DNA of 64,000 nucleotides, taken from positions 1 to 64,000 of the forward strand of contig CANJJE010000003.1 in assembly GCA_947474755.1 (NCBI GenBank), given 5' to 3'. The stretch comes from Burkholderiales bacterium. GTDB taxonomy: Bacteria > Pseudomonadota > Gammaproteobacteria > Burkholderiales > Burkholderiaceae_C. The notes beneath the pieces were generated by a model, which worked only from the letters and a program-made list of their open reading frames with translations, searched no databases and was not told the origin of the DNA. The position numbers and the translations under genes were made by a program. Positions 32,609 through 43,005 of the stretch are shown here, in pieces. How positions within the stretch are numbered: position 1 is the first letter of the stretch; each line of letters starts with the position of its first letter.

Positions 32609-33784
32609 ATGATGAACACGATGAAAACAATTTCCACAAAGGTCTCTCAGGCGATGCTGGGCACGAGCTTGTGGGTGGTCTCGACGCTGGCCGCAGCGAC
32701 CAACGATCTGCCGGGCGGCCCGGCAGTCAATCAGCTCGATCTGCACCCGGCAGTGACGAAGATTGCCGAAGACCAACGCTATCTTCATTACCTGATGATG
32801 GTCATCTGCCTGGTCATTTTCGTCGCCGTGTTCGGCGTGATGTTCTATTCGATCTTTGTGCATCGCAAGTCGAAGGGCGCCAAGTCCGCCAACTTCCACG
32901 AGAGCACCGCGGTCGAGATTGCCTGGACGGTTGTGCCGTTCATCATCGTCATCGGCATGGCCTTGCCAGCCACCAAGGTGGTCGTCGCGATGAAGGACAC
33001 CAGTTCGGCCGATTTGACGATCAAGGCCACGGGCATGCAATGGAAGTGGGGCTACGACTATTTGAATGGCGAAGGCGCTGGTATCGGTTTCGTCTCGACG
33101 CTGGACGCTGCACAGCGGCAGATGTCCGACTCGGGCAGCCCCTCTGGTGATAACTATTTGTTGAAGGTCGATCATCCGCTGGTGGTGCCGGTCGACAAGA
33201 AGATCCGCATCATTACCACCGCCAACGACGTCATTCACGCCTTCGCGGTGCCCTCTTTCGGGATCAAGCAGGACGCCATTCCCGGATTCGTGCGTGACAC
33301 CTGGTTTCGCGCTGAAAAGATCGGCGATTACTACGGGCAGTGCCAGGAACTGTGCGGCAAGGAGCACGCCTACATGCCGATCCATGTGAAGGTAGTGTCT
33401 GCTGCCGATTACACGAAATGGGTCGAAGGCCAGCGCACTGAAATGTCGGCGAAAGCTGACGACCCGAACAAAGTCTGGGAGCCAGCCGATCTGATCGCCC
33501 GCGGCGAGAAGGTCTACAACGGCAACTGCGCCGTCTGCCACGGGGCCAGCGGCAAGGCTGCTGGCGCCATCAAGGCTCTCGACGGCGCTGCGGTGGTGCT
33601 GGATGAAGACAAGACCAAGCAGATCGCGGTGCTGCTGAACGGGCAGAACAATGGCGCAATGCCAGCCTGGAAGCAACTCTCCGATACCGAGATTGCCGCC
33701 GTGATCACCTACACCAAGAACACTTGGTCGAACAAGACCGGGCAAGCCGTGCAGCCAGCCGAAGTAGTTGCCGCGCGCAAGTAA
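32609..33784 (+). CDS. coxB: cytochrome c oxidase subunit II with C-terminal cytochrome c domain
   Basis: CuA motif GQCQELCGKEHAYMPIHVKV; C-terminal heme motif CAVCHGASG. Confidence 0.95.
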   Translation: MMNTMKTISTKVSQAMLGTSLWVVSTLAAATNDLPGGPAVNQLDLHPAVTKIAEDQRYLHYLMMVICLVIFVAVFGVMFYSIFVHRKSKGAKSANFHESTAVEIAWTVVPFIIVIGMALPATKVVVAMKDTSSADLTIKATGMQWKWGYDYLNGEGAGIGFVSTLDAAQRQMSDSGSPSGDNYLLKVDHPLVVPVDKKIRIITTANDVIHAFAVPSFGIKQDAIPGFVRDTWFRAEKIGDYYGQCQELCGKEHAYMPIHVKVVSAADYTKWVEGQRTEMSAKADDPNKVWEPADLIARGEKVYNGNCAVCHGASGKAAGAIKALDGAAVVLDEDKTKQIAVLLNGQNNGAMPAWKQLSDTEIAAVITYTKNTWSNKTGQAVQPAEVVAARK

Positions 33785-33826
33785 TCGTTTCCAGACACAC
33801 GATCAGCAGTTTCAGAAGGACCTTCC

Positions 33827-35446
33827 ATGAGTGCAGTACTTGACCACCACGGTGACCACGGTCACGATCATGCTCACGGTGCGCCACACGGTTGGCGCCG
33901 CTGGCTGTACGCCACGAACCACAAGGACATCGGCACGATGTACCTGTTGTTCTCGTTTGCCATGCTGATCGTGGGCGGCATCATGGCGATGATCATCCGT
34001 CTGGAACTGTTCCAGCCCGGCCTGCAATTCGTCAACCCGGAGCTGTTCAACCAGCTGACCACGATGCATGGCCTGATCATGGTTTTCGGCGCGATCATGC
34101 CGGCCTTCGTCGGCTTCGCCAACTGGATGATTCCGCTTCAGATCGGCGCGCCCGACATGGCATTCGCCCGGATGAACAACCTCAGCTTCTGGCTGTTGAT
34201 TCCTGCCGCGCTCACACTGGTCGGCTCGTTTTTCATGCCCGGTGGGGCACCGGCAGCCGGCTGGACGCTCTACGCGCCGCTGACGCTCCAGATGGGCCCG
34301 TCGATGGACGCTGGCATCTTCGCGATGCACATCCTCGGCGCGAGCTCGATCATGGGCTCGATCAACATCGTCGTCACCATCCTGAACATGCGTGCTCCAG
34401 GCATGACGCTGATGAAGATGCCGCTGTTCGTCTGGACCTGGCTGATCACTGCCTACCTGCTGATCGCGGTGATGCCGGTGCTCGCGGGTGCGATCACGAT
34501 GACGCTGACCGACCGCCACTTCGGCACCAGCTTCTTCAACCCTGCTGGCGGCGGTGACCCGGTGATGTACCAGCACATCTTCTGGTTCTTCGGCCATCCG
34601 GAGGTCTACATCATGATCTTGCCGGCCTTCGGCATCATCAGCGCCATCATCCCGGCCTTCGCCCGCAAGCGTCTGTTCGGCTACACCTCGATGGTTTATG
34701 CCACGGCTTCGATCGCGATCCTGTCCTTCATGGTCTGGGCGCACCACATGTTCACGACCGGCATGCCGGTAACGGGCCAGTTGTTCTTCATGTACGCGAC
34801 GATGCTGATCGCGGTACCCACGGGCGTGAAGATCTTCAACTGGATCGCCACGATGTGGCGCGGTTCGATGACCTTCGAGACGCCGATGCTGTTTGCGGTC
34901 GGCTTCATCTTCGTGTTCACGATGGGCGGCTTCACCGGCCTGATCCTGTCGGTGGCACCGGTCGACATCCAGATGCAGGACACGTACTACGTGGTGGCGC
35001 ACTTCCACTACGTGCTGGTGGCCGGCTCGCTCTACGCGATGTTCGCAGGCGTCTACTACTGGGGTCCGAAGTGGACCGGCGTGATGTACAGCGAGACCCG
35101 CGGCAAGATTCACTTCTGGGGCTCGTTGATCTTCTTCAACATCACCTTCTTTCCGATGCACTTCCTGGGTCTGGCCGGCATGCCACGTCGCTACGCCGAC
35201 TACCCGATGCAGTTCGCCGATTTCAATGCCCTTGCCTCCATTGGCGCCTTCGGCTTCGGGCTCATGCAGGTGTACTTCTTCTTCTTTGTGGTGCTGCCGA
35301 TGATGCGCGGCAAGGGCGAGCCCGCACCGGCGAAGCCCTGGGAAGGTGCTGAAGGTCTGGAATGGGAGGTGCCGTCACCCGCGCCATTCCACACCTTCGA
35401 AACCCCTCCGAAACTCAATGCATCTGCAACCAAGGTGATCGCCTGA
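33827..35446 (+). CDS. ctaD: cytochrome c oxidase subunit I
   Basis: WRRWLYATNHKDIGTMYLLFSF; HIFWFFGHPEVYIMILPAFGIIS; DTYYVVAHFHYVL. Confidence 0.98.
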   Translation: MSAVLDHHGDHGHDHAHGAPHGWRRWLYATNHKDIGTMYLLFSFAMLIVGGIMAMIIRLELFQPGLQFVNPELFNQLTTMHGLIMVFGAIMPAFVGFANWMIPLQIGAPDMAFARMNNLSFWLLIPAALTLVGSFFMPGGAPAAGWTLYAPLTLQMGPSMDAGIFAMHILGASSIMGSINIVVTILNMRAPGMTLMKMPLFVWTWLITAYLLIAVMPVLAGAITMTLTDRHFGTSFFNPAGGGDPVMYQHIFWFFGHPEVYIMILPAFGIISAIIPAFARKRLFGYTSMVYATASIAILSFMVWAHHMFTTGMPVTGQLFFMYATMLIAVPTGVKIFNWIATMWRGSMTFETPMLFAVGFIFVFTMGGFTGLILSVAPVDIQMQDTYYVVAHFHYVLVAGSLYAMFAGVYYWGPKWTGVMYSETRGKIHFWGSLIFFNITFFPMHFLGLAGMPRRYADYPMQFADFNALASIGAFGFGLMQVYFFFFVVLPMMRGKGEPAPAKPWEGAEGLEWEVPSPAPFHTFETPPKLNASATKVIA

Positions 35447-35459
35447 TCCGAATCGCGCC

Positions 35460-35573
35460 ATGACCACGTCTGAGAAAAAGAAAAGCAACTTGCGGCTAGG
35501 GTTGATCCTGGCCTCGGTCGCGGTGGCGTTTTTGATCGGCTTCATGGCCAAGGCCGTCTTGTTCGGCCTCTGA
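35460..35573 (+). CDS. 37-aa single-TM protein (cytochrome oxidase small assembly protein type)
   Basis: MTTSEKKKSNLRLGLILASVAVAFLIGFMAKAVLFGL between ctaD and ctaG; below the ORF-track cutoff. Confidence 0.75.
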   Translation: MTTSEKKKSNLRLGLILASVAVAFLIGFMAKAVLFGL

Positions 35574-35576
35574 CCA

Positions 35577-36206
35577 ATGAGTGATCAGCCCCGTCACAAT
35601 TTGTCCGCAGCCGGCCTGCTGCGGAATGACAACGTTCGGATGCTTGGCAAGCTGCTCGTCGTCACGGCGCTGATGTTTGGCTTCGGCTATGCGCTGGTAC
35701 CACTCTACAGGGCTGTCTGTATCGCACTCGGCATCAATGTGCTGACACTGTCGGACAAGGTGGTGTGGAGCCGTGATTCGTCATCGGGGACCAACTCGCA
35801 GGTGGACAAGAGCCGCACGATCACCGTCGAATTCGACGCGAATTCGCGTGGCATCTGGAAGTTCAAGCCTGCGGTCAGCAGCGTTCAGGTGCACCCTGGT
35901 GAACTGACCACGGTGATGTACGAGTTCACCAACACGCAGAACCGGACCATGGCTGCGCAGGCCATTCCGAGTTATGCACCGATGCAGTCGATGGCGCACT
36001 TCAACAAGTTGCAGTGCTTCTGCTTCAACGAGTACGTCATGAAGCCAGGCGAGACCAAGCAATGGCCGGTTGTATTCGTGATCGAACCCAAGTTGCCCAA
36101 GGACGTCACCACTATTACGCTGTCCTACACCTTCTTTGAAGTGGGTGGAAAGATTCCCGCTGCCCCAAGGGCGGCGCTTGATGACGGGCTTGCGGGAGGA
36201 TCATGA
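35577..36206 (+). CDS. ctaG: cytochrome c oxidase assembly protein CtaG/Cox11
   Basis: MAHFNKLQCFCFNEYVMKPGETKQWPVVFVIEPKLPKDVTTITLSYTFF. Confidence 0.96.
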   Translation: MSDQPRHNLSAAGLLRNDNVRMLGKLLVVTALMFGFGYALVPLYRAVCIALGINVLTLSDKVVWSRDSSSGTNSQVDKSRTITVEFDANSRGIWKFKPAVSSVQVHPGELTTVMYEFTNTQNRTMAAQAIPSYAPMQSMAHFNKLQCFCFNEYVMKPGETKQWPVVFVIEPKLPKDVTTITLSYTFFEVGGKIPAAPRAALDDGLAGGS

Positions 36207-36442
36207 CGCCGGCCGATTCCAGCTTGAAAGCCGCCTCTCGGCGAAAACTGTCTTTCTTGCAGACGTTGCGCGCAGTGGCGTGGTCGTTTTTCGGTGTGCG
36301 AAAGGCGGCAGATCTTGAGAAAGATGTGAACCAACTGAATCCGATTCACGTGGTGATCGCCGGCGTGGTCGGGGCGCTGGTGCTGGTCGCTGTGCTGGCG
36401 ACTCTGGTGAATTGGGTGTTGACAAGCGGCGTGGCCGCTTGA
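36203..36442 (+). CDS. DUF2970 domain membrane protein
   Basis: SFLQTLRAVAWSFFGVRKAADLEKDVNQLNPIHVVIAGVVGALVLVAVLATLVNWVL; ATGA overlap with ctaG. Confidence 0.82.
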   Translation: MTPADSSLKAASRRKLSFLQTLRAVAWSFFGVRKAADLEKDVNQLNPIHVVIAGVVGALVLVAVLATLVNWVLTSGVAA

Positions 36443-36521
36443 GATTTGGCGGAAGATCGCAGGCTGAAGTTTGCCGCGACGCTTCCATGAGAACGTAGAG
36501 ATTCGGGATTCAGGAGAGATC

Positions 36522-37418
36522 ATGTCGGCAGCGACCCCTACGGCCAGTGCACGCGGTGCGGCGCCCTATTACTTCATTCCGGAGCCATCACGGTTTCCGG
36601 TGCTGACGTCACTAGGCTTGTTTCTGGTGATCGTGGGCGCGGGGCAATGGGTCAACGGCGTCAGCTGGGGCAGCTATCTCACGCTGGCCGGACTTGCGGT
36701 CTGGGCGTTCGTCTTGCAGGGTTGGTTCCGCGCGGCGATCAGCGAAAGCGAAGGCGGTCTTTACAGCGACCGCATCGACGTCTCCTACCGCTGGAGCATG
36801 AGCTGGTTCATTTTTTCCGAGGTGATGTTTTTCGCTGCGTTTTTCGGTGCGCTCTACTGGGCTCGCCTGCATTCAGTACCCAACCTCGGCAGCCTGGAAA
36901 ACGCCGTCTTGTGGCCCGACTTCAAGGCGGTCTGGCCAAGTGTTCAGGCCGGTTTCACCGCAGCGCCTGCCGGCACGGTTGATGCCTTCTCCACCATGGG
37001 CCCGTGGCCCCTGCCGACGATCAACACGGCGTTGTTGCTGACCTCGGGCGTGACCCTGACGATCGCCCACCACGCCTTGATTGCTGGTCATCGCGCCAGA
37101 ACCATCGGTTTCATGTGGATCACGTTGCTGCTCGGATTCACCTTTATCGGTGTGCAGGCTTATGAGTATTACCACGCCTACACTGACCTGAACCTGAAGC
37201 TCACCAGCGGCGTTTACGGCTCGACCTTCTTCATGCTGACCGGCTTCCATGGCTTCCATGTGTTTGTCGGTGCATTGATGCTGCTGTTCATCACCCTGCG
37301 CTTGCACAAAGGGCACTTCACACCACAACGTCATTTCGGCTTCGAGGGCGCAGCCTGGTACTGGCACTTTGTCGACGTGGTCTGGTTGGGCCTGTATGTC
37401 GTGGTGTATTGGTTCTGA
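36522..37418 (+). CDS. coxC: cytochrome c oxidase subunit III
   Basis: PYYFIPEPSRFPVLTSLGLFLVIVGAGQWVNG; HGFHVFVGALMLLFITLRL; WYWHFVDVVWLGLYVVVYWF; AGGAGAG before ATG 36522. Confidence 0.96.
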   Translation: MSAATPTASARGAAPYYFIPEPSRFPVLTSLGLFLVIVGAGQWVNGVSWGSYLTLAGLAVWAFVLQGWFRAAISESEGGLYSDRIDVSYRWSMSWFIFSEVMFFAAFFGALYWARLHSVPNLGSLENAVLWPDFKAVWPSVQAGFTAAPAGTVDAFSTMGPWPLPTINTALLLTSGVTLTIAHHALIAGHRARTIGFMWITLLLGFTFIGVQAYEYYHAYTDLNLKLTSGVYGSTFFMLTGFHGFHVFVGALMLLFITLRLHKGHFTPQRHFGFEGAAWYWHFVDVVWLGLYVVVYWF

Positions 37419-37438
37419 GGCGCTCAGCCGCCACAAGC

Positions 37439-37471
37439 AACAAAAAAGCCGCTCTCAGCGGCTTTTTTGTT
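37439..37471. terminator. bidirectional Rho-independent terminator
   Basis: AACAAAAAAGCCGCT-CTC-AGCGGCTTTTTTGTT: perfect 15-bp stem with A/T-rich outer ends between convergent genes. Confidence 0.95.
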
Positions 37472-37498
37472 ATGCCTCACGAGGCTTGACGAATGGTG

Positions 37499-37717
37499 TC
37501 ACCCTCGCGGAATGCCCGTCGGCTGGATCCAACCCATCAGGTAGCTGCCGATCAGGCACAGGAACAGAAGCACCGACAGCCCGACACGAAACGCAAGAGC
37601 GCGCATCATCGATCCGGACTTCGGTTTGCCATCGCGCCCATCCTGAACCATCGACACGCCTGCAAACACCAACGCCCCAATGATGCCAACGAACGCGATG
37701 CCGATGAGGTACTTCAT
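37499..37717 (-). CDS. DUF2909-like twin-TM protein
   Basis: MKYLIGIAFVGIIGALVFAGVSMVQDGRDGKPKSGSMMRALAFRVGLSVLLFLCLIGSYLMGWIQPTG. Confidence 0.78.
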   Translation of the reverse strand: MKYLIGIAFVGIIGALVFAGVSMVQDGRDGKPKSGSMMRALAFRVGLSVLLFLCLIGSYLMGWIQPTGIPRG

Positions 37718-37783
37718 GCGGTCTGATTATCGGTACACCCGCACCGCGTGGGGGGAGCAACAACACCTACGAGTTCTTCCGCC

Positions 37784-38524
37784 ATGAAGTCGGATCGACC
37801 CAACCTGCGGGCGATCATCGTTCTGGCGGCGGCCGCGGTCGTCGTCGCTGGAACGGCCCGCCTCGGGGTATGGCAGCTGGATCGCGCCGCGCAGAAAGAG
37901 GCTCTGCAGCATTCACTTGACACCCGATCGCGTCTGCCGGCCGTCGAGGCAGCGATGCTGGCCGACACCGCCGAGGGCTCAGCCGAGCAGTACTACCGGC
38001 GAACGGTGGTGCGTGGTCATTGGGTCTCGCAGGCAACGGTGTTTCTCGACAACCGGCAGATGAATGCCCGTCAGGGCTTCTTCGTTGTCACGCCACTTCG
38101 GTTGAACGAGGTTGCTGGTGGGGTGGTGCTGGTGCAACGTGGCTGGGTGCCGCGTGATCTGCTCGATCGCACCAAGGTGCCCAGCCTGCCTGAAGAACCA
38201 GGTGAAGTCACCATCATCGGCCACATTGCCCCGCCGCCGGGCAGGCTGTACGAGTTTGCCGGTGCTGCGTCGGGCGTGATCCGTCAAAATCTGGACGTGG
38301 ATGCTTTCGCGCAGGAGTTTTCGCTGCCGCTGAAGCCTTTGTCCATCGTCCAGGACGCCGAAGGCTCGCCGCCAGATGGTTTACTGCGGCAATGGCCCCG
38401 GCCGGATGTGGGCATCCAGCGGCACTACGGCTATGCGTTCCAGTGGTTTGCGCTTTGCGCCTTGATGACAGGTCTGTATGTCTGGTTCCAACTCGTCCGC
38501 CCCCGCCTCCGCTCCCGGCGCTGA
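37784..38524 (+). CDS. SURF1 family protein
   Basis: ARLGVWQLDRAAQKEALQ...VFLDNRQMNARQGFFVVTPLRL...VLVQRGWVPRD; HYGYAFQWFALCALM. Confidence 0.93.
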   Translation: MKSDRPNLRAIIVLAAAAVVVAGTARLGVWQLDRAAQKEALQHSLDTRSRLPAVEAAMLADTAEGSAEQYYRRTVVRGHWVSQATVFLDNRQMNARQGFFVVTPLRLNEVAGGVVLVQRGWVPRDLLDRTKVPSLPEEPGEVTIIGHIAPPPGRLYEFAGAASGVIRQNLDVDAFAQEFSLPLKPLSIVQDAEGSPPDGLLRQWPRPDVGIQRHYGYAFQWFALCALMTGLYVWFQLVRPRLRSRR

Positions 38525-39191
38525 TGCCGATCTGGCGTCACCGCTGAGCCTCACGGTTCACTCGATGCCGGCACCCGACTTGTCGCCTCGTCGCACGGCG
38601 TTGGGGCGGCTGAAGATGCTGATGGTGCTGGGGGTATGCGCTGCGCCAGTCATCGCTTCGTATTTCACCTACTTCGTGATCCGTCCAGAGGGCAGAACCA
38701 ACTACAGCGAGTTCGTGACGCCGCCGCGCGAAATACCTGCCACCTTGCCGCTGCGTGACCTCGCGGGACAGCCGGTATCTGCACCCGGCCTGCATGGCCA
38801 ATGGCTGGTGGTTGTCACCGCGGGCGGCGCCTGCGATGCGCGTTGCGAGTCGCACCTCGTGTTGCAGCGTCAACTGGTCGAGACCTTGGGCAGGGAGAAA
38901 GGTCGTGTCGACAAGCTCTGGTTGATCACGGATGACGCGACACCGACACCGGCGCTCCTGAAGGCCATCGGCGGGGCGCAGCCAGCCACGGTGCTACGCG
39001 CTCCTGCGGCCGAACTGTCGCAGTGGTTGAGCCCGGCCCAGGGACATCAGCTCGATGAGCATCTGTATGTCGTCGATCCGATGGGACAGTGGATGATGCG
39101 CACGCCGGTCGAACCAGACCCGGCCAAGCTCAAGCGCGATCTTGAAAAGCTGTTGAGGGCATCGTCCTCCTGGGACCAGCCCGGCCGATGA
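38478..39191 (+). CDS. membrane protein of the cox cluster, thioredoxin-fold/SCO-related ectodomain suspected (start uncertain)
   Basis: One N-terminal TM then FVIRPEGRTNYSEF..LRDLAGQPVSAPGLHGQWLVVVTAGGACDARCESHLVLQRQL; between surf1 and ctaA. Confidence 0.65.
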   Translation: MSGSNSSAPASAPGADADLASPLSLTVHSMPAPDLSPRRTALGRLKMLMVLGVCAAPVIASYFTYFVIRPEGRTNYSEFVTPPREIPATLPLRDLAGQPVSAPGLHGQWLVVVTAGGACDARCESHLVLQRQLVETLGREKGRVDKLWLITDDATPTPALLKAIGGAQPATVLRAPAAELSQWLSPAQGHQLDEHLYVVDPMGQWMMRTPVEPDPAKLKRDLEKLLRASSSWDQPGR

Positions 39192-39214
39192 CCACGCGCC
39201 GAGCACTCTGCTGA

Positions 39215-40390
39215 ATGGCCGCCGTGGACGTTCCTGCCTACGATCTGGGACCGCTGCCGACCGTGGTGCTGATCGGCGCAATCGTGGCCATGGTGCCGCT
39301 GATCTGGGTCGTCTGGCGTCATCGGCGAAGCGACCCGGCGGTGCGCCGTCGCGCGCTGACGATGCTGACTCTGTTCCTCACCTTCGATCTGGTGCTCTTT
39401 GGCGCCTTCACCCGGCTCAGCGATTCGGGGCTGGGTTGTCCCGACTGGCCGGGCTGCTACGGCAGCGCGAGTCCGCTGGGCGCCCACGAATCCATCGGAG
39501 CGGCGCAAAGTGCGATGCCCACCGGCCCGGTGACCCACGGCAAGGCGTGGATCGAGATGCTCCATCGCTACCTCGCCACCGGGGTCGGCGCGCTGATCAC
39601 GGTGCTCGCGGTCACCGCATGGCTCGAAGCGCGCCAGAGGCGATCAACGGCAACGATGGCCGTGTCCCCATGGTGGCCGACCGTGACCTGGTTTTGGGTA
39701 TGCGGCCAGGGTGCCTTCGGTGCCTTGACGGTGACGATGAAGCTCTATCCGGCGATCGTCACCCTCCATTTGCTCGGTGGGCTGGGCCTGCTCGCACTGC
39801 TGGCTATCCAGAGCCAGCTCCATCTGCGCTCGACGCTGAACCTGTCGCCGGCGCTGAAACGCGGGGTCATCGCGGTGTTGGGGCTGGTCATCGTGCAGAC
39901 GGCGCTTGGCGGGTGGGTCAGTACCAATTACGCGGTACTCGCCTGCGCCGAGTTCCCGACCTGCCAAGGCAGCTGGTGGCCGCCCATGGACTTCGCCCAT
40001 GGTTTCACCGTGCTGCGAGAGCTCGGCGCGGGCAAGGACGGCGGTTACCTGCCCTTCGCTGCACTGACTGCGATTCACATGGTCCATCGGATCGGAGCCG
40101 CGATCCTTGTTCTGGCCATCGGCTTGCTGGTCTGGCGCCTTTGGGCCCCCGGCGACAAGGAATTGCGCCGCTGGGCGATGGCATTGACCGGCGCGACCGC
40201 CTGGCAAGTCGCCACTGGTCTGGGTAATGTGCTGTTCGACTGGCCCTTGCTGGCAGCGGTGTCGCATACAGGCGGCGCGGCCGTGATGCTGGTACTGTTT
40301 TCCATTTTGCTGACTCGCGCGTGGCCTCAGGCTGTAGCGGTCCCCACGGCGGTGTCGTCAAGTCGGCGCGGCATGAACGCAGCTTCGTAG
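39215..40390 (+). CDS. ctaA: heme A synthase (CtaA/COX15)
   Basis: [67 protein letters not shown]. Confidence 0.95.
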   Translation: MAAVDVPAYDLGPLPTVVLIGAIVAMVPLIWVVWRHRRSDPAVRRRALTMLTLFLTFDLVLFGAFTRLSDSGLGCPDWPGCYGSASPLGAHESIGAAQSAMPTGPVTHGKAWIEMLHRYLATGVGALITVLAVTAWLEARQRRSTATMAVSPWWPTVTWFWVCGQGAFGALTVTMKLYPAIVTLHLLGGLGLLALLAIQSQLHLRSTLNLSPALKRGVIAVLGLVIVQTALGGWVSTNYAVLACAEFPTCQGSWWPPMDFAHGFTVLRELGAGKDGGYLPFAALTAIHMVHRIGAAILVLAIGLLVWRLWAPGDKELRRWAMALTGATAWQVATGLGNVLFDWPLLAAVSHTGGAAVMLVLFSILLTRAWPQAVAVPTAVSSSRRGMNAAS

Positions 40391-40410
40391 AATCATCGGC
40401 TGAGCTGAAC

Positions 40411-41322
40411 ATGTCTGAAACCCTGACCACCCCATTGCCAATCGTCCGGCCTGTCTCACGAGTCAGGCAGTTCTACATCCTGACAAAGCCGCGTGTGGTG
40501 CAGTTGATCGTTTTCTGTGCGGTCATCGGCATGCTCCTCGCAGTGCCTGGCCTGCCCGATCTGAAAGTCGCGCTGGCCACCACCGCCGGCATCTGGCTGG
40601 TCGCTGGTGCCGCTGCGGCATTCAACTGCATCGTCGAGCAGCACATCGATGCCAAGATGGCGCGCACCTCCTGGAGGCCGACCGCCAAGGGTGATCTCAC
40701 CAATGCGCAGACGCTGACCTTCTCCGCCGTGCTGTGCGGTTTGGGCAGCGCTCTGCTGTATTTCTGGGTCAACCCGCTCACGATGTGGCTGACCTTCGGC
40801 ACCTTCGTGGGTTACGCGGTCATCTACACCGTGCTGCTGAAGCCAGCCACCCCGCAGAACATCGTGATTGGAGGCGCTTCCGGTGCCATGCCGCCGGTGC
40901 TCGGCTGGGCAGCCATCCGCGGCGAGGTCGGACCCGAGGCGCTGATCCTGTGTCTGATCATCTTCCTGTGGACGCCGCCACACTTCTGGGCACTGGCCTT
41001 GTACCGCGCCGAGGATTACCGCAAGGCCGGGTTGCCAATGCTGCCGGTCACCCACGGTGCGGCCTTCACCCAGTTGCATGTCTTCCTGTACACCCTGGTG
41101 CTGTTCGCTGCGACCTTGCTTCCGTTCATCTCGGGCATGAGTGGTGTGATCTACCTGATTTCGGCGATCGCTCTGGGCGGCATCTTCATCGGCTACGCCT
41201 GGAAGCTGTGGCGCAATTACTCGGACGCACTAGCGCGCAAGACCTTCAAGTTTTCGATCTGGCACCTGATGCTGTTGTTCGCGGCGCTGCTCATCGACCA
41301 TTACATGAAACAGTGGCTATGA
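40411..41322 (+). CDS. ctaB: protoheme IX farnesyltransferase (heme O synthase)
   Basis: [64 protein letters not shown]. Confidence 0.97.
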   Translation: MSETLTTPLPIVRPVSRVRQFYILTKPRVVQLIVFCAVIGMLLAVPGLPDLKVALATTAGIWLVAGAAAAFNCIVEQHIDAKMARTSWRPTAKGDLTNAQTLTFSAVLCGLGSALLYFWVNPLTMWLTFGTFVGYAVIYTVLLKPATPQNIVIGGASGAMPPVLGWAAIRGEVGPEALILCLIIFLWTPPHFWALALYRAEDYRKAGLPMLPVTHGAAFTQLHVFLYTLVLFAATLLPFISGMSGVIYLISAIALGGIFIGYAWKLWRNYSDALARKTFKFSIWHLMLLFAALLIDHYMKQWL

Positions 41323-41972
41323 GACGGGCAACGCTGGGCGGTCGTTCAATCTCGTCTCGCCGCGGCTTTCTGGAACTGGGCGGGGTGGCTCTGGCAGGCG
41401 CTGTGATGTTGCTCGCAGGTTGCGATGCGCCGTCGTCGAGCGGAGGTGCGACCACCTCGTTCAAAGGCATCGACATTACTGGCGCCGAATACGCCCGAGC
41501 CCTGTCGCTGACCGACCAGAACGGCCAACCGCGCACACTCGCCGACTTCAAGGGCAAGGTCACCGTCGTCTTCTTCGGCTTCACCCAGTGCCCCGACGTG
41601 TGCCCGATGACGATGGCCGAGCTGGCTCAGGTCAAGACGTCTCTGGGCAAGGATGGCGAGCGGGTGCAAGGCGTGTTTGTCACCGTCGATCCCGAGCGCG
41701 ACACCGCTGCGGTGCTCAAGACCTACATGAGCGGATTCGACCCCAGCTTCGTTGCGTTACACGGCAGCCCGGAAGAAATCGCCGCCACGGCCAAGGAATT
41801 CAAGGTCTTCTACGCCAAGGTGCCAGGCAAGACCGAAGGCAGCTACAGCGTGGACCACACGGCAGGCTCGTATGTGTTCGATGCGCGAGGCAAGGTACGG
41901 CTCTTCATTCGCTACGGTGGCGGCGCAGAGGCCTTGGCGGCCGATCTGAAAACGCTGCTGGCAGCCGGCTGA
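41319..41972 (+). CDS. SCO1/SenC family protein
   Basis: [26 protein letters not shown]; lipoprotein-like LAGC; ATGA overlap with ctaB; start trimmed to 41319. Confidence 0.93.
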   Translation: MRRATLGGRSISSRRGFLELGGVALAGAVMLLAGCDAPSSSGGATTSFKGIDITGAEYARALSLTDQNGQPRTLADFKGKVTVVFFGFTQCPDVCPMTMAELAQVKTSLGKDGERVQGVFVTVDPERDTAAVLKTYMSGFDPSFVALHGSPEEIAATAKEFKVFYAKVPGKTEGSYSVDHTAGSYVFDARGKVRLFIRYGGGAEALAADLKTLLAAG

Positions 41973-41980
41973 CCGAGCCC

Positions 41981-42017
41981 GAATGAGAAACGGCCCCGGG
42001 AGGGGCCGTTTTCATTC
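41981..42017. terminator. bidirectional terminator between sco and rpoH
   Basis: GAATGAGAAACGGCCCC-GGGA-GGGGCCGTTTTCATTC; GC-rich stem with A/T-rich flanks, convergent genes. Confidence 0.85.
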
Positions 42018-42032
42018 ATGCGGAAACCGCGC

Positions 42033-42971
42033 TCAGTGCGCTGCGCCCAGCGCCTTGCGCATCTTCTTCATCGCGGCGACCTCGATCTGGCGGATACGTT
42101 CGGCGCTGACGCCGTATTCGTCCGCCAGGTCGTGCAGCGTCATGCCGCCAGAGTTGTCGTCGTTGACCTTCAGCCAGCGCTCCTCCACGATGCGGCGGCT
42201 GCGCGCGTCCAGAGTGTCCAGTGCGAGCAAGATGCCGTCGCCGGACAGCCAGTCACGGCGCTGCGCCTCCAGCACATGGCTGGGCTCCTGGGTTTCGTCG
42301 GCCAGGTACGCAATCGGGGCATAGCTTTCCTCGCCGTCGTCGGTCAGTGGCTCCAGTGGCACGTCGCCTCCGGACAGTCGGGTTTCCATCTCGAGAACGT
42401 CCTCGCGCTTGACGTTCAGGGTGCTCGCCATCGTGTCGACTTCGCCCTGGGTGAGGGTGCTGCGATGGGTCTCACCTTCGAGGGCGTCTTCCTTCAGGCT
42501 CTGCTTCATCGAGCGCAGGTTGAAGAACAGCTTGCGCTGTGCCTTGGTGGTCGCCACCTTGACCATGCGCCAGTTCTTCAGGATGTACTCGTGGATCTCC
42601 GCCTTGATCCAGTGCATCGCGTAACTGACCAGGCGCACGCCCTGGTCGGGATCGAATCGTTTGACGGCCTTCATCAGGCCGACATTGCCTTCCTGAATCA
42701 GGTCGCCGTGCGGCAGGCCGTATCCCAGATACTGGCGAGCGATCGATACCACCAGCCGCATGTGTGACAGCACCAGCTGGCCAGCGGCCTGCAGATCGCC
42801 CTGGTCGCGCAGCTTGCGCGCCAGCGACTGCTCTTCTTCAAGGCTGAGCATCGGCACGCGGTTGGCCGCAGCAATGTAGGCGTCCAGACTGCCGAGCGAC
42901 GGGATCATCGCCCAAGGGTCACGAAGCGCCAGCGCCGAAACAGAGGAATATGATGTATTCATGGTGCTCAT
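42033..42971 (-). CDS. rpoH: RNA polymerase sigma-32 factor (alternative ATG at 42962)
   Basis: AYIAAANRVPMLSLEEEQSLARKLRDQGDLQAAGQLVLSHMRLVVSIARQYLGYGLPHGDLIQEGNVGLMKAVKRFDPDQGVRLVSYAMHWIKAEIHEYIL. Confidence 0.97.
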   Translation of the reverse strand: MSTMNTSYSSVSALALRDPWAMIPSLGSLDAYIAAANRVPMLSLEEEQSLARKLRDQGDLQAAGQLVLSHMRLVVSIARQYLGYGLPHGDLIQEGNVGLMKAVKRFDPDQGVRLVSYAMHWIKAEIHEYILKNWRMVKVATTKAQRKLFFNLRSMKQSLKEDALEGETHRSTLTQGEVDTMASTLNVKREDVLEMETRLSGGDVPLEPLTDDGEESYAPIAYLADETQEPSHVLEAQRRDWLSGDGILLALDTLDARSRRIVEERWLKVNDDNSGGMTLHDLADEYGVSAERIRQIEVAAMKKMRKALGAAH

Positions 42972-43005
42972 GGATCACCTCGACTCAGGGTTGGTTCCAA
43001 GAATA

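Noticed and set aside
32462-35161. 427-aa and 449-aa - strand ORFs opposite coxB and ctaD
   Set aside because: Shadow ORFs; His/Asp/Arg-rich with no domain signal, opposite highly conserved oxidase subunits.
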